From NCBI GenBank assembly GCA_028277745.1, contig JANQFR010000079.1:105946-169945 (forward strand): a DNA stretch of 64,000 bases, read 5' to 3'. The position numbers were made by a program, and so were the translations under genes. This document shows, piece by piece, positions 17,228 through 26,645 of this stretch (the stretch's first letter is position 1; each line of letters starts with the position of its first letter). Source of the DNA: Phycisphaeraceae bacterium. Its GTDB lineage: Bacteria; Planctomycetota; Phycisphaerae; Phycisphaerales; Phycisphaeraceae. The notes beneath the pieces are model-generated. The model made no database searches. It was not told the origin of the DNA and saw only the letters and a program-made list of their open reading frames with translations.

Positions 17228-18805
17228 ATGGTCGCTTTCCAAGGCAGTCACAGCGATGATGGAAGCAAGCCTGTGGATGGCATTGATCATTTCGATAACG
17301 AGCTGCTGCCGAACAAGCGGGACGAAATGAGCATGGGCGTAGGCCCAATCCGCGTCTATCCCGGCTGCTACCAGGCGGAGATTCATGGGAACCGCATCGA
17401 CCTCTGGCCGAGCGAGCTGACGCTTCTGGTTCTGTTGATGCAGTATCGAGGCCGAATCGTAAGCCGCAGGTCGATTCTGACGCACACGGTGGGGCACGTG
17501 GATGCGGCCGGGTTGCGGACGGTCGACCGCCGCGTGAGCCGGCTCAGGGCGAAGCTGGGGCCCGCGGCCGCTTGGATCCGAACCGTGCGCGCCGGGGGCT
17601 ATGTGCTGTGCCCGCCGGATGAACCCACCCCTCGACGGCTGCTGAGCGTCATCGGCCTCCTGTTGTACGCCGCGATGGATCGGTCCTCACTATGGCTGAC
17701 GGCCCGCCATCGCACGACATGGTTCGCGGGGCTTGCGGCGGGGGTTGTGGCGGTCGTCATCGGCCTGGCCTACGTCGTCCCGATGATTGTTCGGCACCAC
17801 GCCCTGAGAGGACCGCATCAGGCGTTAAGCTACCTTGGATCGGTGACGACGCCCGGACCGCGCACGGATGGTTTCGGCACCTTCGGCGACGCGATGGCTT
17901 CGTTGGGACAGCCCAACCGGTTTGTCACCCTGATTCAACCGATGGCCTTGAACAAGAGACCGGCCCGGCTGCGGACCTTTGACCTGTACAGCCCGGCCGA
18001 GCCCTATGGGCCGGAAGACGCGACCTACCTCGTCGTCCGCGCCACCGATCGCCTCCGGGACCACTCGCACCCGGTCGCAGACGCCGCGTCGTGGTCGTTA
18101 GGCCGCGGACAGGCGTTTCGGATTGGTCCTGGAGGAACGCTGTTGGTGGTCGATCATGAGGGGACGCGGATCATCGAGTTCGACAATACCGGGCGCTGGC
18201 TGCGGGACCACCCGCTGCGCTCCGATGGTTGGGCTTCTCAGGCGGGTGGCGTGGAGGCGTTGGCGGTGGCGCGGGACCAGATCGCGATCGTGGCCTCAAG
18301 ATTGCCGGGCGGCGCGTCTTTCGGCTCCGCCGTCCCGGTGGTGGCTCTCGATCTGGAGACGGGCCAGACCGTCGCGGGCCGGTACAGCCTGGACGATCCT
18401 GCCGGGGAACTGCGCGATATGACCGCGATTGACGAGCGTTGGCTGCTGGTCGCCGAGAGCATCGGCCCCGCATCGGACCCGTCGAGTCGGGTCTATCTCA
18501 TCGAGCGGGACGCGGTCCTTCGCGCGGCCCCATCCCACGCATCCCCAGCGCCGCCGTCGGCCGTAGACAAGCGCCTGGTGCTGGACACGTCCGCCCTTGA
18601 CGCCGACATCGCGCGAAAACTCAATCGACTGCCGCTGCTCAGCATGGCGCTGGATACCCCGTCCGCCGATGGCGCGCGCCGTCTCGTCCTGGTCGCCTCC
18701 GGCCCCGCCGAACCCACGTTCCTCGTGGTGTTCAGGGTCGATATGCGATCCCTCCTGCCGTCCAACGCGTTGATCGGCGAACCGCCGGCCTCGATGGATC
18801 GATAA
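17228..18805 (+). CDS. ToxR/CadC-like membrane regulator with a C-terminal sensor domain
   Basis: A 525-residue protein. Residues about 36-118 form an OmpR-type winged helix (LWPSELTLLVLLMQYRGRIV, RTVDRRVSRLRAKL, IRTVRAGGYVLC). A transmembrane segment follows at about 165-187 (WFAGLAAGVVAVVIGLAYVV), possibly with a second hydrophobic stretch near 137-156. The C-terminal 300 residues are extracytoplasmic and beta-rich, with repeats such as GGTLLVVDHEGTRIIEFDNT that suggest a beta-propeller. It would bind DNA while anchored in the membrane. The start at 17228 has AAGGA nine bases upstream. The nearby prepilin and PEP-CTERM genes are possible targets, but this is a guess from position. Confidence 0.75.
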   Translation: MVAFQGSHSDDGSKPVDGIDHFDNELLPNKRDEMSMGVGPIRVYPGCYQAEIHGNRIDLWPSELTLLVLLMQYRGRIVSRRSILTHTVGHVDAAGLRTVDRRVSRLRAKLGPAAAWIRTVRAGGYVLCPPDEPTPRRLLSVIGLLLYAAMDRSSLWLTARHRTTWFAGLAAGVVAVVIGLAYVVPMIVRHHALRGPHQALSYLGSVTTPGPRTDGFGTFGDAMASLGQPNRFVTLIQPMALNKRPARLRTFDLYSPAEPYGPEDATYLVVRATDRLRDHSHPVADAASWSLGRGQAFRIGPGGTLLVVDHEGTRIIEFDNTGRWLRDHPLRSDGWASQAGGVEALAVARDQIAIVASRLPGGASFGSAVPVVALDLETGQTVAGRYSLDDPAGELRDMTAIDERWLLVAESIGPASDPSSRVYLIERDAVLRAAPSHASPAPPSAVDKRLVLDTSALDADIARKLNRLPLLSMALDTPSADGARRLVLVASGPAEPTFLVVFRVDMRSLLPSNALIGEPPASMDR

Positions 18806-19032
18806 GCGGGGCCACGCGCCTTGCGCATCTCCGCGGCAGGGGACATCCGCTTTCAATCATCCTCTTGAGCGGCGGACTCCGCCTTGCGTCGCCGAAACAT
18901 ACGCTCCTTGCGCACAAATAACCGCTTCTTAACCGACACGTCCAGCAATCCCCCGCGATCGCGGGATCATAAACACCTCAGTTAAGCAGTCGAACATCGC
19001 CGGGAAAACCACGTTGTAAGGGAGCATGGAGA

Positions 19033-20109
19033 ATGGCACGCCAGATCACGCCAAACGCCAGCAAGACCGCCCGTCGCCACGGCCGCACCGCAACGCTGAG
19101 GAGGAGGGGATTCACCCTCATTGAACTCCTAGTTGTTGTATCGATCGTAATACTATTGATTTCAATTTTGCTCCCCGTTCTCGGCAACGCCCGCGAGGCG
19201 GCGCGTCAGGTCGCCTGCGCCGCTCACCAACGAGGCGCCGCGCAGGCCTTGGCCGTGTACGCCACCGACGAGAACGGCTGGTTCGCCGGCCCGCACACCA
19301 GCGGCTTCGGATGGAATCACTCGCCGAACCTGGGCGGCAACAGCTACGGCTTGGATTCGATCGACCCCGGCGAGACAAGCCCCCGCACCCAGCCGCTTCA
19401 GAACATGGACTGGATCTCACCGACCCTTGGACAAAGCTTCGGCCTGCCGAACAACGACCTGCGACGCGCGATGGAGATCTACGACATCGAGCTGCGCTGC
19501 CCCAGCAACGACCAGTTCTACAACGACACGTTCTCCGGCCAATGGCCGCTGCACACGTACCGCCAGATCCACTTCTCCAGCTATACGGCCGCCATCACGT
19601 TTCATGGTTTCCCCAACGCCCAAGACCCCCAATACCCCGACGAGCATCCGCCGGTGTCGTCGTATTTCTCAGGCGTCACGATCCCATCCGATTACGCCCC
19701 ACGCATGGATCAGATCGGATCGCCCGCGGCCAAGGCGTATCTCCAAGAAGGAGCGCGCTACGTCAGCAACGGAAGCGATGCGTACTTCATCTCGCTGAAC
19801 CTCGCGCGTTACCAGAAACAAGGCGGCGGGTTCATGGCTTTGTCGCCCTACACCGCCGGTCCGGACACGCCGTTCGTGTTGCCCGGCGGGCTCTCGGGGT
19901 GGGACGGGTCGAGCCTGAGCCAGTTCAACCGGGACCTGGCCTTCCGACACAGCGGCGGCATGAACCTGGCCTTCTTCGACGGACACGTCGAGCACCAGAA
20001 CGTGAAGCAGGCGGTCATACCCGACAAGTTCCTGCCGAGAGGCTCGATCATCGACAACGCCAGTCAGACCTATTCCAAGGATGACGCGAACGGCGACGTG
20101 ATCCGCTAG
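19033..20109 (+). CDS. Type II secretion/prepilin-like protein with N-terminal methylation motif
   Basis: A 358-residue protein. The prepilin signal is [20 protein letters not shown], preceded by a long basic leader of about 25 residues. After the hydrophobic helix comes [19 protein letters not shown]. The C-terminus carries [10 protein letters not shown], the signature of planctomycete DUF1559/H-X9-DG proteins. Such proteins are abundant in planctomycetes and are thought to form pseudopili or be surface proteins. The ATG at 19033 follows GGAG. It precedes a PEP-CTERM gene in the same direction with a 136-bp gap. Confidence 0.88.
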   Translation: MARQITPNASKTARRHGRTATLRRRGFTLIELLVVVSIVILLISILLPVLGNAREAARQVACAAHQRGAAQALAVYATDENGWFAGPHTSGFGWNHSPNLGGNSYGLDSIDPGETSPRTQPLQNMDWISPTLGQSFGLPNNDLRRAMEIYDIELRCPSNDQFYNDTFSGQWPLHTYRQIHFSSYTAAITFHGFPNAQDPQYPDEHPPVSSYFSGVTIPSDYAPRMDQIGSPAAKAYLQEGARYVSNGSDAYFISLNLARYQKQGGGFMALSPYTAGPDTPFVLPGGLSGWDGSSLSQFNRDLAFRHSGGMNLAFFDGHVEHQNVKQAVIPDKFLPRGSIIDNASQTYSKDDANGDVIR

Positions 20110-20245
20110 GCGCCGGCGACGGTCAGGCGTGTATGGGCCGGAGCGATGAGGAATTAAGGAGGTCAGGGGCGGCGTTCGCCTCACACCCGTCTCGAGAACA
20201 CGCCGGGACGACCGGCGTCACCAGATTTGGAAGGAGTAAGAAGCA

Positions 20246-21892
20246 ATGTTGTGGGTTAACAAGCGTAAGGCACTCATCGCAGCGTTTGCGGCGGGCGCCC
20301 TGATGAGCCCGGCCGCCAGCTATGGCGCGTTCACGACGGTGGCGTTGAGCGGAGAAGACATCGACGGCGCGCCCGGCGGGCTGCGTTTCGGCGACACGTT
20401 CGGCCAGTCGCCTCTGCTTAATAACGCCGGGCAGGTCCTGATCAACGGCGGTGTGACGGGCGATGGCGTGGACGACACCAACGGGTGGGCCCTGTTCACC
20501 GGCTCCGTCGGCGGCGGGCTGGAGCTCACCCTCCGCCAAGGCGACGCCGCCGGGGTCCCAGCCGGGCAGATCGGGGCCTTCGCCAGCACCCTCAAGCTCA
20601 ACCAGAACGGCGACTGGGCGGTGCTCGGCCGCCAGCAGTCCGACACGAATCTGTCCCCATTCAATTTCAGCGCGATCTATGCGTCCGATGGCCAGGGCGG
20701 CTTCCGCGTCGTGGCCGCGGGCGACGCCGTTTCTCCGCAGGACGGCAGGGCCTACGAGGGCCGCACCCGGGTGTTCCTCGACGCGTTGAGCGGACAGAAC
20801 GACATCGGCTACCGCGACCGACTCGACCAGCCCGGCGGCAACCCCGGTGGCTTTCAGGATGAATTCAGCTTCGGCGGCGACCCGTCGTCGCCCACGGTGA
20901 TCAGCGGTCCGGGCATGCCCTCGCCCATCACCGGCAAACAGTACACCCAGCTCGGCGTGCTCAGCGTCATCAACGAGAACGGGTTGAGCGCTTTCGCGGC
21001 CGACGTCGCCAACCCCGACTTCAGCGGCAACCAGCGATCGCTTTTCCTGCGGCAACTCGGCAGCGGCTCGACCACGGTCGTCGCGAGCACCGACGAGACC
21101 GCCCCGGGCCTGCCCGACGCCATCTTCAGCCGGTTGGACCAGGCGGCCATCAACAACGCCGGGTATCTGCTCTTCCATGCCCAGCTCGAAGACTCCGACC
21201 CTTTCGAAGACCGATACAACCGTTTCGACGACAACGACCAGGCGCTGTATCTGCGCAACCCCAACGGCGACCTCATCCTGGTCGCCCATGAAAGCGGGGA
21301 GGTCCCCGGAGGCCTGGGCACGTTCCAGAATGACGGGGGGATTTTCAACGCCTTCGGCTCGACGGTGCTCAACGGCCGAGGCGACCTGGCCTTCACCGCG
21401 TCGCTTGACTTTGAGCGCAACGACGCCATCTTCATCCGCCGCGCCGACGGCGAATATGTCGTCCTCGCCCAGGACGGCGTGACGCTGACCGACGGCACGG
21501 TCATCACCGGCGTGCCCCGGGTCCGCGACAACCACGCCCTTGCCCTCAATGACCTGGGCCAGATCGTGTTTGAGGCCTTCGCCGACGGCAACGAGTCTCT
21601 GATCGCCGGCGACGTTTTCGGCGACCTGAGCGTGCTGGTCAGCGTCGGCGATGAGATGCTCCTCTCCGACGGCAGCACCGGCATCATCTCCGGGCTCGAC
21701 TTCGCCGGCGCCAACGGCGGCCACGAGTCGGGGAACCTCACCGGCCTCAACGATCTGGGCCAGGTGCTCTTCGAGGCCCGGTTCGAAGACGGGCGGTCGG
21801 GGATCTTCCTGGTCACCATCCCAGAACCCGCCAGCCTCACGATCGCCCTGCTGGGCGGCGTGCTGATCGTCGCACGTCGGCGACGCGGCTGA
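20246..21892 (+). CDS. PEP-CTERM sorted secreted protein with repeated LNDLGQ motifs
   Basis: A 548-residue exported protein. The signal peptide is KALIAAFAAGALMSPAASYG. The body has repeated segments of the type LNDLGQVLFEA and LNNAGQVLING, which suggest a beta-propeller. The C-terminus is a PEP-CTERM sorting signal: IPEPASLTIALLGGVLIVAR followed by RRRG. Such tails are removed by an exosortase, which is not in this window. AAGGAG lies upstream of the ATG at 20246. The protein is probably surface-exposed or released; the function is unknown. Confidence 0.88.
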   Translation: MLWVNKRKALIAAFAAGALMSPAASYGAFTTVALSGEDIDGAPGGLRFGDTFGQSPLLNNAGQVLINGGVTGDGVDDTNGWALFTGSVGGGLELTLRQGDAAGVPAGQIGAFASTLKLNQNGDWAVLGRQQSDTNLSPFNFSAIYASDGQGGFRVVAAGDAVSPQDGRAYEGRTRVFLDALSGQNDIGYRDRLDQPGGNPGGFQDEFSFGGDPSSPTVISGPGMPSPITGKQYTQLGVLSVINENGLSAFAADVANPDFSGNQRSLFLRQLGSGSTTVVASTDETAPGLPDAIFSRLDQAAINNAGYLLFHAQLEDSDPFEDRYNRFDDNDQALYLRNPNGDLILVAHESGEVPGGLGTFQNDGGIFNAFGSTVLNGRGDLAFTASLDFERNDAIFIRRADGEYVVLAQDGVTLTDGTVITGVPRVRDNHALALNDLGQIVFEAFADGNESLIAGDVFGDLSVLVSVGDEMLLSDGSTGIISGLDFAGANGGHESGNLTGLNDLGQVLFEARFEDGRSGIFLVTIPEPASLTIALLGGVLIVARRRRG

Positions 21893-21916
21893 ACCCGAGG
21901 GCCCCCTTTTGATTTG

Positions 21917-21948
21917 GGGCCGGACGCTGAGAGATCGGCGTCCGGCCC
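21917..21948. terminator. Bidirectional terminator-like hairpin
   Basis: A perfect 11-bp stem (GGGCCGGACGC at 21917-21927 with GCGTCCGGCCC at 21938-21948) lies between two convergent genes. The T tract is weak (ATTTCC). Confidence 0.6.
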
Positions 21949-22036
21949 ATTTCCTGCCATCACGTCGGCGCGGGGCGCGGCGCCGATATGAAGACCAAAC
22001 GCTTTCATCGATGCGGCTCCCCCTCACCAAGGCGGG

Positions 22037-23065
22037 TCACGGCGTCAGCATCGCCCAGATCGTGATCGTCAGGAAGCCGATGGCGAAAGTGGGGAGGAAG
22101 TACAGGATCAGGTAAAGCACGATTGTCTCGAGCACCTCGGTTTCGAGGATGGCGATGCACATCACGAAAAACACGCCGATCTGGGCGGCCCACAGGAAGA
22201 TGCCGCCGATCATCGCGCCGAACCCGCCGGTGATGATGTCGAGGCCGAAGGTGAGGAAGTCGTCCGCCCCGCCGGTGACGAGCACGACCGCGGTGAGCTT
22301 GAGCAGGGCCGTGCCGATGGGCCCGAAGCTGCTGCCGAAGATCCGGGCGACGACGACGATGCCGATCAGCATGATCGGCAACTGGACGAAGAAGCGGATG
22401 AGCGCCAGGACGAGACGGAAAACGCCGTAGATCATGGCGCCGCCCCCGGTGCCAGCGAAGGGCGAGGCGCTGTAGGCGGCGGGGGCCATGACGGCCGTGT
22501 TGAAGATCAGCAGCAGCAGCCCGACACCGACGAGGATCAACGGGAGCTTGAATTCCTTCCAGTGGTGCTGGGCCTCCATATCCTCGGCCAGGGCGGCGGC
22601 GTCGACGCCGCGGTGCACGCCGATCCCGGCCAGCGCGGAGTTGAGCACCTCCGGCTTGGGCGTCGCGGCCGCGGCGGGGAGGGGGGCGGCCGCGCCGTCC
22701 GCGGCGGGCTGGTGCACCGCGGTCGCGATCCGTTTGCCGTCGGCGAGGTTGAAGCCGCAGTTGATGCAGATCACGGCGTTGGGCTTCACCGGCGAATTGC
22801 AGGCCGGGCACTTGCCCTGATGGGACGTCGCCGCGGGCGAGGCGGCGGCGGCCGGCTGATCGCCGGGCAGGTCCAGCTCGTAGCCTTCGTCTTCGGCCTT
22901 GGGCGGCGGCTCGACCGGCTCGCCCGCCGCGCCCGACCCGGCCGGCACGCGCATCTTGCCGCTGCAGGCGGCGCACACGACCTTGCGGCCGGCCAACTCC
23001 GGCTTCCACCGGAACTTCTTCCCGCAAAACGGACACGTGAAATAGGGTGTGGACGCTCCCGCCAT
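22037..23065 (-). CDS. Zinc-ribbon membrane protein
   Basis: A 342-residue protein. A zinc ribbon at the N-terminus (YFTCPFCGKKFRW, then VVCAACSGKMRV) is followed by an acidic/Ala-rich linker. A second ribbon follows (GKCPACNSPVKPN, then CINCGFNLADGKR). The C-terminal half has four or five membrane segments, for example LPLILVGVGLLLLIFNTAVM and LPIMLIGIVVVARIF. This layout is common in Phycisphaerae hypothetical proteins. The start at 23065 places the first Cys pair ten residues in. Function unknown. Confidence 0.8.
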   Translation of the reverse strand: MAGASTPYFTCPFCGKKFRWKPELAGRKVVCAACSGKMRVPAGSGAAGEPVEPPPKAEDEGYELDLPGDQPAAAASPAATSHQGKCPACNSPVKPNAVICINCGFNLADGKRIATAVHQPAADGAAAPLPAAAATPKPEVLNSALAGIGVHRGVDAAALAEDMEAQHHWKEFKLPLILVGVGLLLLIFNTAVMAPAAYSASPFAGTGGGAMIYGVFRLVLALIRFFVQLPIMLIGIVVVARIFGSSFGPIGTALLKLTAVVLVTGGADDFLTFGLDIITGGFGAMIGGIFLWAAQIGVFFVMCIAILETEVLETIVLYLILYFLPTFAIGFLTITIWAMLTP

Positions 23066-23182
23066 CGGCCGTGCAAGGTCGCGGCTCACGCCGGTTTTGT
23101 CAAGGCCCCCGCCGACGGGCAGCCGCCCGGGCGATGCGGTATGCTCACCGCTTCGTCCCCACCCCCTCGGTAGAGCACAACC

Positions 23183-24295
23183 ATGGCCGTTCCCCTGCTC
23201 GATCTCACCCCCCAGCACGATGTGATCATGCCCGAACTCACACGGGCGTTGGAAGAGGTCACCCGTTCGGGCAAGTTCATCCTTGGCCCCTACGTCGAAG
23301 CCTTTGAGCAGCAACTCGCCGCCTACTGCGGGGTGAAGCACGCCATCGGCGTCACCAGCGGCACCGACGCCCTGCTCGTGGCCATGATGGCCATGGGCAT
23401 CGGCCCGGGCGACGAGGTCATCACCACGCCCTTCACCTTCTTCTGCACCGCCGGCTGCGTGACGCGTCTGGGCGCCAAGCCGGTCTTCGTGGACATCAAC
23501 CCCCGCACTTACAACATCGAGGTGGAGGACATCCCCGGCGCGGTCACCCGGGCGACCAAGGCCATCATCCCCGTCCATCTCTTCGGGCTCTCGGCCAACA
23601 TGGGCCCGATCATGAACATCGCGCAAGAGCACGGCCTCAAGGTCATCGAGGACGCCGCCCAGGCCATCGGCGCCCGCTACGAGGGCCAGCACGTCGGCTC
23701 GATCGGCGACTGCGGCACGCTCAGCTTCTACCCCTCCAAGAACCTCGCGGGCCTCGGCGACGCCGGCGCGGTGGTGACCAACGACGACGACCTGGCCGAC
23801 CGCATCCGACGGCTGCGCAACCACGGCACCAAGGACGGCTGGCACTACGAAGACGTCGGCGGCAACTTCCGCCTCTCCGCCCTGCAGGCCGCCGCCCTGT
23901 CCGTCAAGCTACCCCACCTGGCCGGCTACATCGAGAAACGCCGGGCCCACGCCGAACGCTACGGCCGACACCTCGAAGAACTGCCCGTCGGCACGCCCTT
24001 CGAGGCGCCCCACCGCCACCACGTCTTCAACCAGTACACCATCCGTTGTCACGGCAAGAGCCGCGAGCCGCTGCGCAGCCACCTCAACGCCCGCCAGATC
24101 GGCAACCGGATCTATTATCCCGTGCCGCTGCACCGCCAGCCCTGCTACGCCGACCTACAGTATGCCAAAGGCAGCCTCCCCCTCGCGGAAGAGGCCGCCG
24201 ACCTGGTGCTGAGCCTGCCGGTCTTCCCCGAGATGACCCGCGAGCAGCAGGACGAGGTGATCGCGGCGATCCGGGAATTCTTTGCGGCCGACTAG
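23183..24295 (+). CDS. DegT/DnrJ/EryC1/StrS family aminotransferase
   Basis: A 370-residue PLP-dependent sugar aminotransferase. It begins VPLLDLTPQHDVIMPELTRA. GVTSGTDALLVAMMAMGIGP binds the cofactor phosphate, VIEDAAQAIGARY includes the cofactor-contacting Asp, and the catalytic Lys is residue 186 in SFYPSKNL. It transfers an amino group to a keto-sugar nucleotide for surface polysaccharide synthesis; WbpE-like enzymes are close in sequence style. No other sugar-nucleotide gene is adjacent. It is divergent from the zinc-ribbon membrane protein. Confidence 0.92.
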   Translation: MAVPLLDLTPQHDVIMPELTRALEEVTRSGKFILGPYVEAFEQQLAAYCGVKHAIGVTSGTDALLVAMMAMGIGPGDEVITTPFTFFCTAGCVTRLGAKPVFVDINPRTYNIEVEDIPGAVTRATKAIIPVHLFGLSANMGPIMNIAQEHGLKVIEDAAQAIGARYEGQHVGSIGDCGTLSFYPSKNLAGLGDAGAVVTNDDDLADRIRRLRNHGTKDGWHYEDVGGNFRLSALQAAALSVKLPHLAGYIEKRRAHAERYGRHLEELPVGTPFEAPHRHHVFNQYTIRCHGKSREPLRSHLNARQIGNRIYYPVPLHRQPCYADLQYAKGSLPLAEEAADLVLSLPVFPEMTREQQDEVIAAIREFFAAD

Positions 24296-24365
24296 ACCGC
24301 AAACCGGGCGCCCGACCCGATCGCCAAGCCCGCCGCCCGCATTCCTGAACATGGACCGCTGACCT

Positions 24366-25181
24366 TTGACCGCTGCCTCTTACATCGCGTCGCTGAAAAA
24401 CGTCAGCAAGTCCTTCGGGACACTGCGGGTGCTGCGCGACCTGAACATCGACTTCGAGCGCGGCCAGACCACGGTGATCCTCGGCCCGTCGGGCACGGGA
24501 AAGAGCGTGCTGCTCAAACACATCGTCGGCCTGCTCCGGCCGGACGCCGGCGAGGTGTACTTCGACGACATCCGCGTCGACGACGCCGACGAGGAGCACC
24601 TGGTCGAGCTGCGCAGACGCATCGGGTTCCTCTTCCAGATGGGCGCCCTGTTCGACTCGATGAGCGTCGGCGAGAACGTGGGGTTCCCCCTCGTCGAACA
24701 CACCCGCCTCAACCGCGCCGAGCGCCGCGAACGCATCGATGAGGCGCTGCGCGTGGTCGGCCTGGCGGGAACCGAGCCGAAGATGCCCGCCGAGCTCTCC
24801 GGCGGGCAGCGCAAACGCATCGCCCTGGCCCGCGCGGTCGTCCTCCACCCCGACCTCGTGCTCTACGACGAGCCAACCACCGGCCTCGACCCCATCCGCG
24901 CCGACGTCATCAACGAGCTGATCATCCGCCTCAACGACGAACTGGGCAATAGCAGCATCGTCGTCACCCACGACATGGCCAGCGCTAAGAAGATTGCCGA
25001 CCGCATGGTGTTGCTCTACGATGGCCGGATCGTGTGTGACGCGACGCCCGAGGAATTTCTCAACAGCGAGGACCCGCTCGTGCAGCGTTTTGTTCAGGGC
25101 CGAGCCGACGACGGCGACCTCCAGGCGATCCGCGGCCTCGACCGCCGCGAAACCGCCGTGCAAAACGGCGGAGGCGTCTGA
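24366..25181 (+). CDS. ABC transporter ATP-binding protein, MlaF-type
   Basis: A 271-residue ATPase of the Mla/Ttg2/Mkl family. Walker A is GPSGTGKS, the Q-loop FLFQMGALFDSMSVGENV is typical of MlaF, the signature is LSGGQRKR, and Walker B is LVLYDEPTTGLDP. It would power lipid movement between membranes. The start is a TTG at 24366. Its stop overlaps the start of the next gene by one base (TGATG), so the pair is translationally coupled. The MlaE permease normally found next to these genes is absent from the window. Confidence 0.92.
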   Translation: MTAASYIASLKNVSKSFGTLRVLRDLNIDFERGQTTVILGPSGTGKSVLLKHIVGLLRPDAGEVYFDDIRVDDADEEHLVELRRRIGFLFQMGALFDSMSVGENVGFPLVEHTRLNRAERRERIDEALRVVGLAGTEPKMPAELSGGQRKRIALARAVVLHPDLVLYDEPTTGLDPIRADVINELIIRLNDELGNSSIVVTHDMASAKKIADRMVLLYDGRIVCDATPEEFLNSEDPLVQRFVQGRADDGDLQAIRGLDRRETAVQNGGGV

Positions 25182-26182
25182 TGCCGATCCGTGAACGCTC
25201 ACGCAACATCGCCGTCGGCTTCACCGCCATCACCGGCGTCGTCATCCTCTGCACCCTGCTGATCCTCTTCGGCTATGTGCCCGCCTGGGTCGAAAGCGGC
25301 TACCCCGTCACCGTCAAACTCCCCTCCTCCGGCGGGGTTAACGTCGGCGGCAGCGTCCGCCTCAACGGGATCGACATCGGACGCATCGAATCCGTCCGGC
25401 TCGAAGACGACCCCGCCGCCGGCGTCGTGGTCATCGCCAAGGTCCGCGACGACATCACCCTCCCCGACAACGTCCGCGTCCGCATCCAGGGCGCCCTGCT
25501 CGGCGGGGGCACCAGCTTCTCCTTCGTCCTCAATGGCCAACCCGCCAGCCCCACCCCGCTGTCCAAGGACGGCTCGGCCGTCGTCGACGGGTTCGTCGCC
25601 AGCCCGTTCGACGGCATGACCGGCCAGTTCCAGTCCATGATCGCCGGCCCGCTCGAACGGTTCGACAGCCTCTCCGACCGCGTCGACCAGCTCGCCGCCG
25701 AGTGGACCCTGGTCGGACAGAACATCAACCAGCTGGTCGCCCCCCGCACCGTCGAGCAGGTCGACGCCGGCGACGCGGTCGGCAACGTCGCCACCGTCAT
25801 CGCCCGCGCCGACGCCCGACTCGCCGAGATGCGCGTCACCCTCGAGGGCGTCAACCGCGTCGTCAACGATGAGCAGTTCGTCAACGACATCAAGGCCACC
25901 GCCCGCGAGGCGCGCTCCGCGGTCGGCAAGGTCAACGCCAATATCGAGGCCCTCAAGACCCGCTACGTCGCCGTCGCCGACGACCTGTCCAAGGCCATCA
26001 CGTCCATGCAGGCCCTCCTCGACGAGGCCCGCGGCGGCAAAGGCACGGTCGGCCAGCTCATGACCAACCCCGCCCTCTACAACAACCTCAACGACGCCGC
26101 CCAGCGTCTCAACACCGCCTTCGGCCAGCTCCAACGCCTCCTCGAACGCTGGAAGGCCGAGGGCGTCGAGTTGTCGTTGTAA
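25181..26182 (+). CDS. MlaD-family substrate-binding protein
   Basis: A 333-residue membrane-anchored protein. A transmembrane helix (ITGVVILCTLLILFGYV) is followed by the MCE/MlaD domain (PVTVKLPSSGGVNVGGSVRL, NGIDIGRIESVRL). The C-terminal half is a long helical tail (SMQALLDEARGGKGTVGQLM) that may form a tunnel or coiled coil. It works with the ATPase just upstream. The last 180 bases of this gene plus the downstream palindrome occur again, shortened, at 29586-29770. Confidence 0.92.
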   Translation: MPIRERSRNIAVGFTAITGVVILCTLLILFGYVPAWVESGYPVTVKLPSSGGVNVGGSVRLNGIDIGRIESVRLEDDPAAGVVVIAKVRDDITLPDNVRVRIQGALLGGGTSFSFVLNGQPASPTPLSKDGSAVVDGFVASPFDGMTGQFQSMIAGPLERFDSLSDRVDQLAAEWTLVGQNINQLVAPRTVEQVDAGDAVGNVATVIARADARLAEMRVTLEGVNRVVNDEQFVNDIKATAREARSAVGKVNANIEALKTRYVAVADDLSKAITSMQALLDEARGGKGTVGQLMTNPALYNNLNDAAQRLNTAFGQLQRLLERWKAEGVELSL

Positions 26183-26203
26183 CACGCCGCCGAAACCCGG
26201 TCC

Positions 26204-26228
26204 TAAGCCCCGCATGCGGGGCTCCGGC
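26204..26228. repeat. Palindromic repeat P1
   Basis: AGCCCCGCATGCGGGGCT (26206-26223) followed by CCGGC, 23 bp downstream of the mlaD stop. It belongs to a family of five copies in the window and may act as a terminator-like or REP element. Confidence 0.8.
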
Positions 26229-26309
26229 GCTCGTGACGCCCGCGTTTTCCTTGTGACGCGTCTCGGGATCGCTGCGCCGTCCATCAACAACATCCAGCGA
26301 CTTCACGCT

Positions 26310-26645
26310 TCAAGATCGCCCCTCCGCACGCTTCCTGGCATCGATAATCGGGCCGGCGTCAACAAACCAGCAATCTCCGATCTTAACCACCTCCAGCGGG
26401 ATGGGGCTGGCGGAGCACCGGAGCAAGACTTGGTTTTGTTGTTCGCCAATACGTTCGATCGCCATCGTGCGGTACTGCTGTTCCAGCAGCGTGGCGACAT
26501 TCTCCGGGTAGTCGCCTTGCCAAAGAATATCGGCTTCCGGATGGTTCACAATCAACCGCCGAATCCTGACCTCGTCGGGCCGGAGGTTTGCGATTAAGAA
26601 TTCGCGAAGCACATCTTCAGGCGCTCGGCCCTGTCTCATAATCAT
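26310..26645 (-). CDS. Hypothetical protein
   Basis: A 111-residue protein, Glu/Arg-rich, with RPDEVRIRRLIVNHPEADIL and VVKIGDCWFVDAGPIIDARK. The start at 26645 has GGAG nine bases upstream. The last part (a W-F-V-D-A-G pattern after a beta hairpin) looks like a small alpha/beta domain. I do not recognise the family. It lies alone between the mlaD gene and a stretch of gene remnants. Confidence 0.6.
   Translation of the reverse strand: MIMRQGRAPEDVLREFLIANLRPDEVRIRRLIVNHPEADILWQGDYPENVATLLEQQYRTMAIERIGEQQNQVLLRCSASPIPLEVVKIGDCWFVDAGPIIDARKRAEGRS

Noticed and set aside
18950..18970. CCCGCGATCGCGGG palindrome as an operator
   Set aside because: It is short and made of GC-rich self-complementary bases that occur by chance in this genome; no second copy was seen near other genes.
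20123..22030. Long minus-strand open frame opposite the PEP-CTERM gene
   Set aside because: It has no family motif, while the plus strand shows a signal peptide, repeats and a PEP-CTERM tail.
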